This document shows, piece by piece, positions 8,530-17,975 of a DNA stretch of 64,000 nt. The translations under genes were made by a program, and so were the position numbers. Source of the stretch: an uncultured Roseibium sp. (GTDB lineage: Bacteria; Pseudomonadota; Alphaproteobacteria; Rhizobiales; Stappiaceae); contig NZ_CANMFD010000001.1 in NCBI RefSeq assembly GCF_947496995.1, forward strand, positions 1,112,692-1,176,691, in the 5' to 3' direction. The stretch's first letter is position 1. Each line of letters begins with the position of its first letter. The notes beneath the pieces were generated by a model. That model did not search any database, was not told the origin of the DNA, and saw only the letters and a program-made list of their open reading frames with translations.

Positions 8530-8961
8530 ATGACACTTGCAAACGAAACATCGACAACGCCTTCCAGCACCAAATGGAATATCGGCCTTTGGGTCGCAGC
8601 GGTGGTGCTGAGCCTGCTCTACGCCATGTCCGTTTATATGAAGCTTTTCTTGTCGCACACGGAGATGGTCGAGATGGGGATCGCCTGGGCTGAAAATGCG
8701 CCGCTTGGCTTCGTGCGCTTTATCGGCGCAATGGAACTGCTCGGCATCATCGGCCTTATCCTGCCTGCCGCGACCCGCATCATGCCGAAGCTGACGATTT
8801 ACGCTGCCGTAGGGCTGGCGGCCATTCAGGTGCTGGCCATTCCGTTCCACATGTATCGTGGTGAATTCATGGCACTGCCGTTCAACCTGATCTACCTCGG
8901 CCTGGCCGTGCTGATCATCTGGGGCCGCAGCCGCAAAGCTGTGATCGTTCCCCGCGCCTGA
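8530..8961 (+). CDS. DoxX-family membrane protein
   Basis: A 143-aa protein with four transmembrane helices of the DoxX family. LWVAAVVLSLLYAMSVYMKLF is helix 1, and GFVRFIGAMELLGIIGLILPAATRIMP carries the family E-L-x-G-x-x-G block. Two further helices follow. DoxX-like proteins associate with quinone/thiol redox or detoxification enzymes; the exact activity is unknown. AAGGA lies 8 nt upstream of the ATG. It is followed 57 nt later by a VOC enzyme in the same direction, and both are divergent from a LysR regulator. Confidence 0.85.
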   Translation: MTLANETSTTPSSTKWNIGLWVAAVVLSLLYAMSVYMKLFLSHTEMVEMGIAWAENAPLGFVRFIGAMELLGIIGLILPAATRIMPKLTIYAAVGLAAIQVLAIPFHMYRGEFMALPFNLIYLGLAVLIIWGRSRKAVIVPRA

Positions 8962-9018
8962 AAAACAGCAGAACCGCGGTCCGGGGCCTTCCCCGGGCGC
9001 GGCCGGAAGGATGACGCC

Positions 9019-9936
9019 ATGAATACCGATGCTTTAGGCACCATCCGGGAGACCGGAGAGGGCAATCAGCACGAAGGCCTGTCCTGGGACGTCGCTGAGC
9101 TTCAGGTTACTGACCTTGCCCGCGCCGTGGATTTCTGGACACGGGTGTTGGGATTAGGAATTCGCCAACAGGACGGCAGTACGGCCGAACTCGGAACCCG
9201 GAAAAAGACCCTCATCGTGTTGCTTGCCGGTGCATTGAGGCCGGTGCGCCGGGAGCATTTGGGCTTGTACCACGTTGCTATCGGGGTGCCCGACCAGGCA
9301 GAGTTCTCACGTATTCTGGCTCGGCTTATCAAGACGGGCGTGCCCGTCTCGCCGACGGATCATCTCCTCTCCAAATCCATCTATCTGAGCGATCCCGACG
9401 GATTGGGGATCGAGATCGTTTATGAGACGCCCGAGCGTTTCGGCCGCTTCGGGGACCTGTCCAGGGGTCTCGCCATGTACGATATCGATGGAAACCCGCA
9501 TAGCGGCCGCGAGCCCCTGGACGTGCAAGCGGAATTGCGACATGCGCGCGGGGCCGATCTGGGTGCGCCCCTGTCGGACGAGGCCAGTCTCGCACATCTG
9601 CATCTCCAGATTCCGGCTCTCGACAGCGCCACGCAATGGTTTGAAGGCATAGGTTTCAGCCGTAGTCTCATGATCCCCGGGTTTGGCTTTGCAGATATGA
9701 ATTTTGGCGGCAGGTCTCTCCATCGCCTTGGACTGAACATCTGGGCCGGGCAAAACCTCTCGCCCGCTCCCCCCTTCATGGCGCGGCTGACCGGCTACAC
9801 GTTGCATGTGCACGATCCAGCGATCATGGCGAAGGCCAGGGGCTTGTTGAAAACATCCGGAACGAAGCTGACCGGCTTTGATCCCAGCGGGACTGAAATG
9901 TCGCTCATTCCCGCTTACCAGGTCACGAACTTGTAA
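9019..9936 (+). CDS. Two-domain VOC (CatE-like) protein
   Basis: A 305-aa vicinal-oxygen-chelate protein with two beta-alpha-beta-beta-beta modules in each half. First half: VAELQVTDLARAVDFWTRVLGL, then LGLYHVAIGVPDQAEF and the SDPDGLGIEIVYE ending with the metal-ligand Glu. Second half: LAHLHLQIPALDSATQWFEGIGF and TGYTLHVHDP. The layout matches the CatE-like catechol 2,3-dioxygenase/glyoxalase family. The first expected His ligand is replaced by Asp/Ala (WDVAEL), so the ring-cleavage assignment is uncertain. GGAAGG precedes the ATG. Together with DoxX it suggests quinone or phenol detoxification under LysR control. Confidence 0.85.
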   Translation: MNTDALGTIRETGEGNQHEGLSWDVAELQVTDLARAVDFWTRVLGLGIRQQDGSTAELGTRKKTLIVLLAGALRPVRREHLGLYHVAIGVPDQAEFSRILARLIKTGVPVSPTDHLLSKSIYLSDPDGLGIEIVYETPERFGRFGDLSRGLAMYDIDGNPHSGREPLDVQAELRHARGADLGAPLSDEASLAHLHLQIPALDSATQWFEGIGFSRSLMIPGFGFADMNFGGRSLHRLGLNIWAGQNLSPAPPFMARLTGYTLHVHDPAIMAKARGLLKTSGTKLTGFDPSGTEMSLIPAYQVTNL

Positions 9937-10366
9937 ATGGGTGTGAATGGACGTGGAAATGGCGAAACCTTCCTAGGGAAGCGTGAGCTGGGCAGCTCTA
10001 TGGAGCGATCTCGGACCGCTGACAAACTTTTCAGTGTGTCTTTCCGGACAAGTCCAGCGTCGCTGCACGCTGATCCGGAAACCAGCACGTCAGCGCGAGC
10101 GCAAGCGTGCACTCAACCAGTCAAGCCTCTGAAATCACGAAACAAGACGCGCCCATGGCGAGATACATGTCTGGATCCTGGATCTGGCCCATGCAGCTAT
10201 CGCCGTAGACCCCTTGGGGGTAACCGCAGGGGGCAGCGGTTTGAAGGCGGTACGGAGACTACCGCTTCCGCAAGACTTTTGAGCTTGAGGCTTCCTGGAA
10301 GCCCATGCTGCTTACCCGCACTGCAAGCTGGCACAATCTGAAACGAGGGGGACGCGCTGCCGCATG
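9937..10366. other. Intergenic region with no convincing gene
   Basis: About 430 nt between the VOC gene and the groEL terminator. Track ORFs here lack family features. The only structure seen is near the groEL end: a decayed second copy of the groEL 3' end at about 10258-10306. Confidence 0.6.
10258..10306 (-). repeat. Decayed duplicate of the groEL 3' end
   Basis: The segment reading CAAGACTTTTGAGCTTGAGGCTTCCTGGAAGCCCATG repeats, with few changes, the groEL stop region (about 10391-10436, TAAGACTTTTGAGCGTGAGGCTTCTTAGAAGCCCATG), about 130 nt away. The palindrome GGCTTCTTAGAAGCC in the true copy is GGCTTCCTGGAAGCC here, so symmetry is kept. A GC-rich hairpin also flanks this copy (around 10231-10259), as at the real terminator. 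Confidence 0.7.
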
Positions 10367-10367
10367 C

Positions 10368-10395
10368 AAAAAGGGCGGCCCGAAGACCGCCCTTT
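10368..10395 (-). terminator. groEL rho-independent terminator
   Basis: On the minus strand AAAGGGCGG-tcttcggg-CCGCCCTTTTTGC forms a 9-bp GC-rich stem followed by T5, about 30 nt after the groEL stop codon. Confidence 0.85.
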
Positions 10396-10422
10396 CCGTA
10401 AGACTTTTGAGCGTGAGGCTTC

Positions 10423-12075
<1,653 letters not shown>

Positions 12076-12123
12076 TCACTTGTTTGTGGAATTTGGTTGA
12101 GATCAGAAGCGGTTCGCTGGAAC

Positions 12124-12411
12124 TTAAGCGATCACGCCCATGATGTCGGATTCCTTCATGATCAGGAGGTCTTCACCATCGATCTTGACTTCGGTGCCGG
12201 ACCATTTGCCGAACAGGACGCGATCGCCTGCCTTGACATCCAGCGGGATCAGCTCGCCGCTGTCCTTGCGGGCGCCGGTGCCGACGGCGATGATTTCACC
12301 TTCCTGCGGCTTTTCTTTTGCGGTGTCCGGAATGATGATTCCGCCTGCGGTCTTCGCTTCGGAGTCTACGCGGCGAACAACGACACGGTCGTGCAGTGGA
12401 CGAAATGCCAT
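12124..12411 (-). CDS. groES: Co-chaperonin GroES (Hsp10)
   Basis: A 95-aa heptameric lid of the GroEL cage. The start [16 protein letters not shown] is the usual one and has GAGGAAA upstream, so the longer track ORF is over-extended. The mobile loop ([19 protein letters not shown]), the beta-hairpin region [51 protein letters not shown] and the overall length are canonical. It is the first gene of the groESL operon. Confidence 0.99.
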   Translation of the reverse strand: MAFRPLHDRVVVRRVDSEAKTAGGIIIPDTAKEKPQEGEIIAVGTGARKDSGELIPLDVKAGDRVLFGKWSGTEVKIDGEDLLIMKESDIMGVIA

Positions 12412-12514
12412 AAGACTGTTTCCTCTCATGAGCGCGCCCCACGCAATTAGGCAGCGCGCGAGACATGATAATCTGGTTGAACTTCACGGGAGCCCTTTTG
12501 TCTCCCGTCACAAA

Positions 12515-12541
12515 TTAGCACTCCCTTAAGGCGAGTGCTAA
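12515..12541. promoter_or_regulatory. CIRCE element (HrcA operator)
   Basis: TTAGCACTC-N9-GAGTGCTAA is a perfect match to the CIRCE inverted repeat bound by the HrcA repressor. It lies about 105 nt before the groES start and just downstream of the promoter -10, so HrcA would repress groESL at normal temperature. Confidence 0.97.
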
Positions 12542-12551
12542 CAGCGCCTTG

Positions 12552-12580
12552 GATTTATGCATCCGCACGTCCGTTGTCAA
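12552..12580 (-). promoter_or_regulatory. groESL promoter
   Basis: On the minus strand, TTGACA (12575-12580) is followed by 17 nt and TAAATC (12552-12557). This is a good housekeeping-type promoter whose transcript would begin inside or beside the CIRCE element. Confidence 0.75.
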
Positions 12581-12601
12581 TGCTTGGTGAGGAGAATTCA
12601 T

Positions 12602-12700
12602 GCGCCGAATGGCGCGAAGACCGGCGAAAGTGCCGGTTGAGGTAAAGCCGCGCCACATTGCCTGCAAAAGATGGCGGCAATGTGCAGGGCGACGCCCTGC
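12602..12700. repeat. Cluster of four hairpins between two minus-strand units
   Basis: Four inverted repeats follow one another: GCGCCgaatGGCGC (12602-12615), ACCGGC-N6-GCCGGT (12620-12637), CACATTGCC-N13-GGCAATGTG (12654-12684) and GCAGGGCgacGCCCTGC (12684-12700). They lie between the stop of the exported-protein gene and the groESL promoter. The last is a likely terminator for that gene, though it lacks a T-run. Confidence 0.6.
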
Positions 12701-12704
12701 CGGA

Positions 12705-13292
12705 TCAGTTCGCCGCGGTGACGGAAAAGGGCAGGGTGAAGCCGGCCTGCTTGCCGCCGACAGCGTCGGTGAAGGTGGCTTCCAGCTTGTAGTCGCCGGC
12801 GGGCAGACCGCTGAACTGGAAATTGAGAGAGGCGGAGAGTTCCCGCTTTTTCGCGCGGCCGCTGCCGGAGAAGGTTGCGAAATTGCCTTGTTCGGCCAGA
12901 ACCTGGCCTGAGAGGTTCAGCAGCCGGTAGCTGGCGGTCAGCTCATAGGCATAGCTGTCACCGGTCTGGCGAAAATCGTAGCCGACAGGTTCGGCATAGA
13001 CGGACAGGGTCTCGCCATCGCTGTAGGCCGAGCTGGCGCGCGGGGTGTATTGCCCGTAGCTCTGGCTGCCGCCATCGGTGAGCGTCACCGTGTCGAACGC
13101 AAGATCGGATGCTTCCCACGCCGTGTCATAAGCGGCGCGTGCCTGAAGGAATGTCTGTGAGGGAGCTGAGCCGGTGTCCGACTGGGCCTGTGCGGACAGT
13201 ATACCTGTCAGTGTTGCGACCATGATGAGAACGGCGGATATGATCCACCGAGATGCAAGTCTTCCAGCCAACAATGTCATCGTTCCCCGCAC
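12705..13292 (-). CDS. Exported hypothetical protein
   Basis: A 195-aa protein I do not recognise. It has a clear Sec signal (ASRWIISAVLIMVATLTGILSAQAQ, cleavage after AQA). The mature part (about 160 aa) is rich in Ser, Thr, Tyr and Gly and looks like beta structure. The C-terminal region (LSASLNFQFSGLPAGDYKLEATFTDAVGGKQAGFTLPFSV) reads like an Ig-like or beta-sandwich fold. It is probably periplasmic. The GTG start of the ORF is less likely than the ATG four codons later (13280), which has GGGGA upstream. It stands alone, with a hairpin directly after the stop. Confidence 0.7.
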   Translation of the reverse strand: MRGTMTLLAGRLASRWIISAVLIMVATLTGILSAQAQSDTGSAPSQTFLQARAAYDTAWEASDLAFDTVTLTDGGSQSYGQYTPRASSAYSDGETLSVYAEPVGYDFRQTGDSYAYELTASYRLLNLSGQVLAEQGNFATFSGSGRAKKRELSASLNFQFSGLPAGDYKLEATFTDAVGGKQAGFTLPFSVTAAN

Positions 13293-13456
13293 GCCCTTAA
13301 GTCTTGTCTTTTCTTAGCGATTTTGCCGATATAGACAGAATTCGCACATATGACAAGGAAATGCGTGCGATGCGGTAAACGCCGTCGCGTCCGGCTTGCA
13401 GAAATTTACCCGTCAAAGCGTCGCGCCGGTGATCTTTGTGGTGCGGAGAAGAAGAA

Positions 13457-14962
13457 TCAGGACATCAGAGGCAGAAGGCTGCGTTCCGTCCAGGACTGCC
13501 GCTTGCGGTAGATTGTCGACGGGCTGATCTCCAGCGCGGCGGCGGCCATGGCGATATTGCCGTCGAAGGCGTCGAGCGTATCCTCGATGATCCGCCTCTC
13601 CTGGGCCCAGAGCGGTTCGATCGACCCGAAGGGCCGGCTCGGCGCGGCAACGCGGGACCGTTCCCGGGACAGATCGATGATGGCGTTCGGGCGGCTGCTC
13701 TGGTCACGGATGACCATCGGCAGCATGTCGAAGGTGATGGCGGCGCCGTCATTCATGACAACCATCTGCCGGATGGTGTTTTCAAGCTGGCGCACGTTGC
13801 CCGGCCATGAATAGGAAACGATCCGTGCTTCCGCATCGGCATCGAAGCCCCTGAAGCCGCGCCGTTCTTCCTTCGAATAGCGTTCCAGGAAGGTCTCCGC
13901 CAGGGGAAGAATGTCGTCGCGGCGTTCCCGCAGCGGCGGCAGGTGGATCGGCAGCACGTGAAGCCGGTAGTAGAGATCCTCCCGGAAGCGGCCGGCCGAT
14001 ATTTCGGCAACCGGATTGCGGTTGGTCGCGCAGATGATGCGCGCGTCGACCTTGCGCGACTGCGTGTCGCCAAGGCGCTGGAACGTGCCGGTTTGCAGGA
14101 AGCGCAGCAGCTTGCTCTGCAGCAGAAGGTCCATCTCGCCGATTTCATCCAGGAACAGCGTTCCGCCGTCGGCCTGTTCCGCGGCACCGGCCCGATTGTC
14201 CACCGCTCCGGTAAACGCCCCGCGGACATAGCCGAAGATTTCGCTTTCAATCAAATCCCGCGGAATGGCGGCGCAATTCAGCGTGACGAAGCGGCTCGGC
14301 CGGCGGTCCGACAGGTCGTGAACCGCTTTGGCGCACAGTTCCTTGCCCGTCCCGGATTCCCCGGTGATGAAAACCGGCGCCTGCGACGGCGCCATGCGGC
14401 TGATCTGGTCGTGAATATCGCGCATTTGCGCCGAGTGACCGATAAGTCGGTTCATCGCCTCGCGCACCGGTTCCTGCGGATTGCTCTGCGGGGCCAGATC
14501 GGAATTGACGGAAGCGGGCCGGATATCCTGCGGCTCCGATTGAGCAGGCGCAACGGGCGCGGGAACGGGGCGGCGCTGCTCGAGCTGGAAGGTGATTTTC
14601 GATGCAAGCGCGTCCAGCGAGAACGGCTTGGTCAGGAAATCATGCGCTCCGGACCGCATGGCGCTGACGGCGCGCGACACGGATCCTCTTGAAGAGACCG
14701 CCAGAATCACCGCCTTCGGGCACCGCACGGCGTAGGCTTCCAGTGCCTCATCGCCGCCGATGGTTTCCAGGTCGATTATGAGTATGTCGGTGGATTTGTC
14801 CGCGAGGTCCTGCAGACAGGAGGCTGAGTCCGTATAAAGGATTGGGTCCGTGCAGGAGTGAGACAGTTTCGCACACACTGCGGACGTGCGGGCGGCTTCA
14901 GAAGCCGATGCATCCAATACGCGTACAATCACAGGCAGGGCATTGCCTTCTTTACTCCCCAT
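13457..14962 (-). CDS. Sigma-54-dependent activator with atypical receiver domain
   Basis: A 501-aa NtrC-type bacterial enhancer-binding protein. Receiver-like domain at about 10-125, AAA+ domain at about 170-405, Fis-type helix-turn-helix at the C-terminus ([23 protein letters not shown]). Walker A is GESGTGKE (201-208), the sigma-54-contacting GAFTGA loop is at 248-253, and Walker B is [13 protein letters not shown]. The AAA+ part is therefore competent. The receiver keeps a candidate phosphoacceptor Asp64 and Lys112, but the usual N-terminal acidic pair is reduced to LDAS (Asp17 only), so phosphorylation control is doubtful. No kinase gene is adjacent. FlbD-like or LuxO-like roles are possible but unproven. 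Confidence 0.9.
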   Translation of the reverse strand: MGSKEGNALPVIVRVLDASASEAARTSAVCAKLSHSCTDPILYTDSASCLQDLADKSTDILIIDLETIGGDEALEAYAVRCPKAVILAVSSRGSVSRAVSAMRSGAHDFLTKPFSLDALASKITFQLEQRRPVPAPVAPAQSEPQDIRPASVNSDLAPQSNPQEPVREAMNRLIGHSAQMRDIHDQISRMAPSQAPVFITGESGTGKELCAKAVHDLSDRRPSRFVTLNCAAIPRDLIESEIFGYVRGAFTGAVDNRAGAAEQADGGTLFLDEIGEMDLLLQSKLLRFLQTGTFQRLGDTQSRKVDARIICATNRNPVAEISAGRFREDLYYRLHVLPIHLPPLRERRDDILPLAETFLERYSKEERRGFRGFDADAEARIVSYSWPGNVRQLENTIRQMVVMNDGAAITFDMLPMVIRDQSSRPNAIIDLSRERSRVAAPSRPFGSIEPLWAQERRIIEDTLDAFDGNIAMAAAALEISPSTIYRKRQSWTERSLLPLMS

Positions 14963-15188
14963 TGCTGGGTAACTCCCATCGCTCGACCGGTCATTCGGAA
15001 ATCGAAAGATTCGTCAATCTGATAATTCTCCGAACAGGGTAAACAAAGCGTTGTCAGTTCGCGCATTTTGCATTTAGTCGAAAGAGAAAGCGCTAAAGAG
15101 GCGAGTTATGCCCACGAATGTGGATTGTGGCTGCCCTGACAGGGTCGCGAGGCTTTGCGGTCAGGGGCCTGATCGCCGATCCTTGGCT

Positions 15189-15764
15189 TTACATCGAGCC
15201 TGCCAGATAGCCGATCAGCAGGCAGACAGCGCCGGATGCCGCCATGGCAGCCGCAACGACTGGCAGGGAAAAGCGCTGCGTCAGCACGGTATCCAGCCTG
15301 CCGGGCGCCCCGGAGCGAGGATGTGAAATGGAAAGGTCAGGGGGAGTTTCGTGCGGCACGGAGAAGGGTTTTTGCCGCTCGGTACACTCTGCCGGGCGAA
15401 ATTCGGGCGCATAACTTCCTTTGGGGATAACGATGCGGACAGGGTCACCCGATCCCGATCCTGAATAATATTTTTCCAGCCTCAGGCGCAGCCGGGCAGC
15501 TTCCACGCGAACGATCGGGTCTGTCACCGGATTGAACTCCTCCGGTCGGCCGAGCGCTTCCACGGCGATGGTGTAGCCTTTCAGACTGTCCCGGCCGTGC
15601 TTGAGTGTGGCTGTCCCGACAAATCTGAGAAAAGCGCAAAGCTGGGGCGCCGAATGGAATTCCGGACTTTTCAGTGTCCTGGCAAGGGCTCTTCGGATCT
15701 GCTGGTCGGAAAGGTTGCTGCCGCCGGATTGCGCTGGCTCGGGACCGGGACGCGTCTCATCCAT
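15189..15764 (-). CDS. Membrane protein resembling only the N-terminus of larger TPR/cyclase-like proteins
   Basis: A 191-aa protein. Residues about 20-125 (IRRALARTLKSPEFHSAPQLCAFLRFVGTATLKHGRDSLKGYTIAVEALGRPEEFNPVTDPIVRVEAARLRLRLEKYY, then PVRIVIPKGSYAPEF) match a conserved N-terminal region that I know from larger rhizobial proteins carrying TolB-like or TPR/adenylate-cyclase-related C-termini. Here it is followed by a Pro-rich linker and one transmembrane helix (FSLPVVAAAMAASGAVCLLIGYLAG), then ends. Either a natural short form or a 3'-truncated gene; no coding remnant follows. Function unknown. Confidence 0.7.
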   Translation of the reverse strand: MDETRPGPEPAQSGGSNLSDQQIRRALARTLKSPEFHSAPQLCAFLRFVGTATLKHGRDSLKGYTIAVEALGRPEEFNPVTDPIVRVEAARLRLRLEKYYSGSGSGDPVRIVIPKGSYAPEFRPAECTERQKPFSVPHETPPDLSISHPRSGAPGRLDTVLTQRFSLPVVAAAMAASGAVCLLIGYLAGSM

Positions 15765-16130
15765 TGCTGAACTGCCGGAATATAATTTCGCGGAGATGCG
15801 GCGCCTGTGTCTTTGTCCCGGCAGTATCCGGGTGCAAACGGCGCCAAATACCTCGGCCGGTATTCTCCATACCGGTCCCCCCTTCTTGTTATTGATAGCC
15901 GGAGATTATCTTCCCCTACGTAAGTTTACTGGAGCCGCTGTCGAATGCAAAGCTGAAAAGGCCTTTGGGTTACCGGACAAAGGCTCTGTTACGCAGGGAG
16001 ACTTGAGACATCAACAGTGGCCGCAACGGCAATTGAATTGCCGAAAATGCGCGGTAGAGCGAGCATAGTAGGGGACAAGTCACGGATTCTACACCGTAAA
16101 GCAGTTTGCGGATTCGGAGGCCGTCGTTTC
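15765..16130. other. Intergenic region upstream of the tipF-like gene
   Basis: About 370 nt with no credible ORF. It holds a perfect 17-bp palindrome CGGCAATTGAATTGCCG (16027-16043) and two GANTC sites (16085-16089, 16111-16115), leading into the CtrA box. Confidence 0.6.
16027..16043. promoter_or_regulatory. 17-bp perfect palindrome
   Basis: CGGCAATTGAATTGCCG is symmetric about its central G. It lies about 140 nt before the tipF-like start and 88 nt before the CtrA box. It could be an operator or a small hairpin; the binding factor is not known. Confidence 0.4.
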
Positions 16131-16146
16131 TTAAGGCATGATTAAC
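16131..16146 (+). promoter_or_regulatory. CtrA-binding box
   Basis: TTAAGGCATGATTAAC is an exact TTAA-N7-TTAAC match to the CtrA consensus. It lies 37 nt before the ATG of the tipF-like gene. Three GANTC (CcrM methylation) sites fall within 80 nt around it (16085, 16111, 16158), as at some cell-cycle promoters in Caulobacter. Confidence 0.7.
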
Positions 16147-16182
16147 GGGTAATTTTTGATTCGAGTTGGAATAGTACGCTCC

Positions 16183-17757
16183 ATGGGCCGCACAGGGACC
16201 ATATTCGTAGCAATCTGCATGGCGGTTATCGCGCTGTCATCGGCAACGGTGCTGGTGTTCCAGTTTGGCCGTCCCTTTGGCGAGGCCGTTTCCCTGTCGC
16301 TCGCTCTCATGTGCACCATGATCCTCGTTCATCTGCTGATCGGCCGGGCGCGCGACCGCAGCGCCGTCGGCGAGGCGGTTGACCGTCTGGAAGACCGGAT
16401 GGCCGACCTCGATGAGGATGTCGGCAATCTGGAAGGCCGGCTGACAGGCATGGAACATGCCGTTCCCCGCCGCACCCGGGCGGAAATCGATCCCCTGTTC
16501 GCCGAAGTGGAAGTTCTGGGCACCTTGGTGAAACAGATGGCCGAAGCCATGGCCGATCTGGAAACCAAGGTGGAAGACCAGCAGGCCCTGATGCCGCCGC
16601 CAAGGATGCCCAGCCTGCCGGGTTATCCGCAGGGACAGCAGCCCCAGGGACTTCCGCACCAGGGCCACCAGCACCAGAGCCACCAGCATCAGGGTTATCC
16701 GGCAGAACCTTATCCGGCGCCGAACGAAAGGCCGGATCAGAGGATGGATCCGCAGCAGGGCTACGGTCAGTTTCCGCCTTCCGCTGACGGCCATGGCGGG
16801 CAGACGGGGCACAGTGACATGGCTGAGCTGGACCGCCGCTACGGGGTTCACGCGCCCAGACACCCCGAAGACACGGCGCGTGCGCCCGATGTCCGCGCCG
16901 CCGAAACGCACGAACCTGGCCGGCAGTCCGGGGACAGCGCCGTGATGCAGCCGAACCGGCCGGGTCCGGATATGGCCATGCGGGAACTGGTCGCCTCGGC
17001 CCTGAATGCCAATCGCGTCGAACTGCATTTGCAGCCCATTGTCTCTCTGCCGCAGCGCCAGGTTAAATACTACGAGGCCTACACCCGCCTTCGCGATTCC
17101 GCAGGGAACCTTATCGAAGCCGCCAGGTTCATGCCGTCAGCCGTTCAGTCCGGCCAGATCGCCCGCATCGACAATCTTCTGCTGTTCCGTTCGATCCAGG
17201 TCATCCGGCGGCTGACCTCACGCAATCGCAACGCGGTCCTCTTCTGCAATATCTCTTCGCAATCGCTGATCGACGAGACCTTCTTCCCGGGTTTCCTGGA
17301 GTTCGTGAAGGCGAACCGCAACTTTGCCGATGCGCTCGTTTTCGAGTTCTCACAGACCGATGTCGCGGACATGGGGCCGATGGAACTGGAAAGCCTGAGT
17401 GCGCTTTACGAATCCGGCTTCCGCTTCTCCATCGACCAGATCTCCGACATGAAGATGGACTTCAACTCGCTGGCGGGACGCGGGTTCAAATACGGCAAGC
17501 TGCACGCGGACTATCTGATCGGCCGGCGAGAAGCCAAACACGGCCATATCCATCCTTCCGATTTCGGCGATCTTCTGCACCGCTACGGCATGGAGCTGAT
17601 CACGGATCACGTGGAAACCGAGTCCCAGGTTCTGGAACTGCTCGACTATGACGTGAAGCTTGCCCAGGGTAACCTGTTCTCGCCGCCTCGGCCGGTCAAG
17701 GCGGAGGTCCTCCAGGGAACCCCGGCACCGGGACCGCGGAGATCGGCAGCAGGCTGA
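16183..17757 (+). CDS. tipF: TipF-like degenerate EAL-domain protein
   Basis: A 524-aa inner-membrane protein: two N-terminal helices (TIFVAICMAVIALSSATVLVFQF and VSLSLALMCTMILVHLLIG), an acidic coiled coil (about 60-130), a Gln/His/Pro-rich linker (about 135-250) and a C-terminal EAL domain. The EAL motif reads EAYTRL, and the DDFGTG loop is replaced by SIDQISD, so phosphodiesterase activity is unlikely and c-di-GMP binding is the expected role. This architecture is that of Caulobacter TipF, a flagellar positioning factor. The ATG is preferred to the TTG at 16156. A CtrA box upstream supports a cell-cycle/flagellar role. The symbol rests on architecture and promoter, not alignment. Confidence 0.75.
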   Translation: MGRTGTIFVAICMAVIALSSATVLVFQFGRPFGEAVSLSLALMCTMILVHLLIGRARDRSAVGEAVDRLEDRMADLDEDVGNLEGRLTGMEHAVPRRTRAEIDPLFAEVEVLGTLVKQMAEAMADLETKVEDQQALMPPPRMPSLPGYPQGQQPQGLPHQGHQHQSHQHQGYPAEPYPAPNERPDQRMDPQQGYGQFPPSADGHGGQTGHSDMAELDRRYGVHAPRHPEDTARAPDVRAAETHEPGRQSGDSAVMQPNRPGPDMAMRELVASALNANRVELHLQPIVSLPQRQVKYYEAYTRLRDSAGNLIEAARFMPSAVQSGQIARIDNLLLFRSIQVIRRLTSRNRNAVLFCNISSQSLIDETFFPGFLEFVKANRNFADALVFEFSQTDVADMGPMELESLSALYESGFRFSIDQISDMKMDFNSLAGRGFKYGKLHADYLIGRREAKHGHIHPSDFGDLLHRYGMELITDHVETESQVLELLDYDVKLAQGNLFSPPRPVKAEVLQGTPAPGPRRSAAG

Positions 17758-17975
17758 TCAGCCGTTCGGCGCGCCGGCGGCAACAATTCATCCTTTGAAA
17801 TTCTGAGTGGCTTGCAGCGAAACAAGCTGAGTGCCTGTCACAAAACAGGTTCGATCCCTGACGCTTGCGAGGCTTCACAGCGCTGCGCAGCTTACGGCGA
17901 GATGATGTAGGGAAACATATGCGAAGAGGTGCGAGCGGCAGGCAGGGCCCGCCGCCAACACTCTTTAAGCATTTC

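Noticed and set aside
9937-10341. 134-aa ORF between the VOC gene and groEL
   Set aside because: No ribosome binding site, poor composition, and it runs into the duplicated groEL tail.
17846-17860. T-arm-like sequence CAGGTTCGATCCCTG suggesting a tRNA
   Set aside because: No acceptor stem, D-arm or anticodon arm can be built around it; the flanks do not fold into a cloverleaf.
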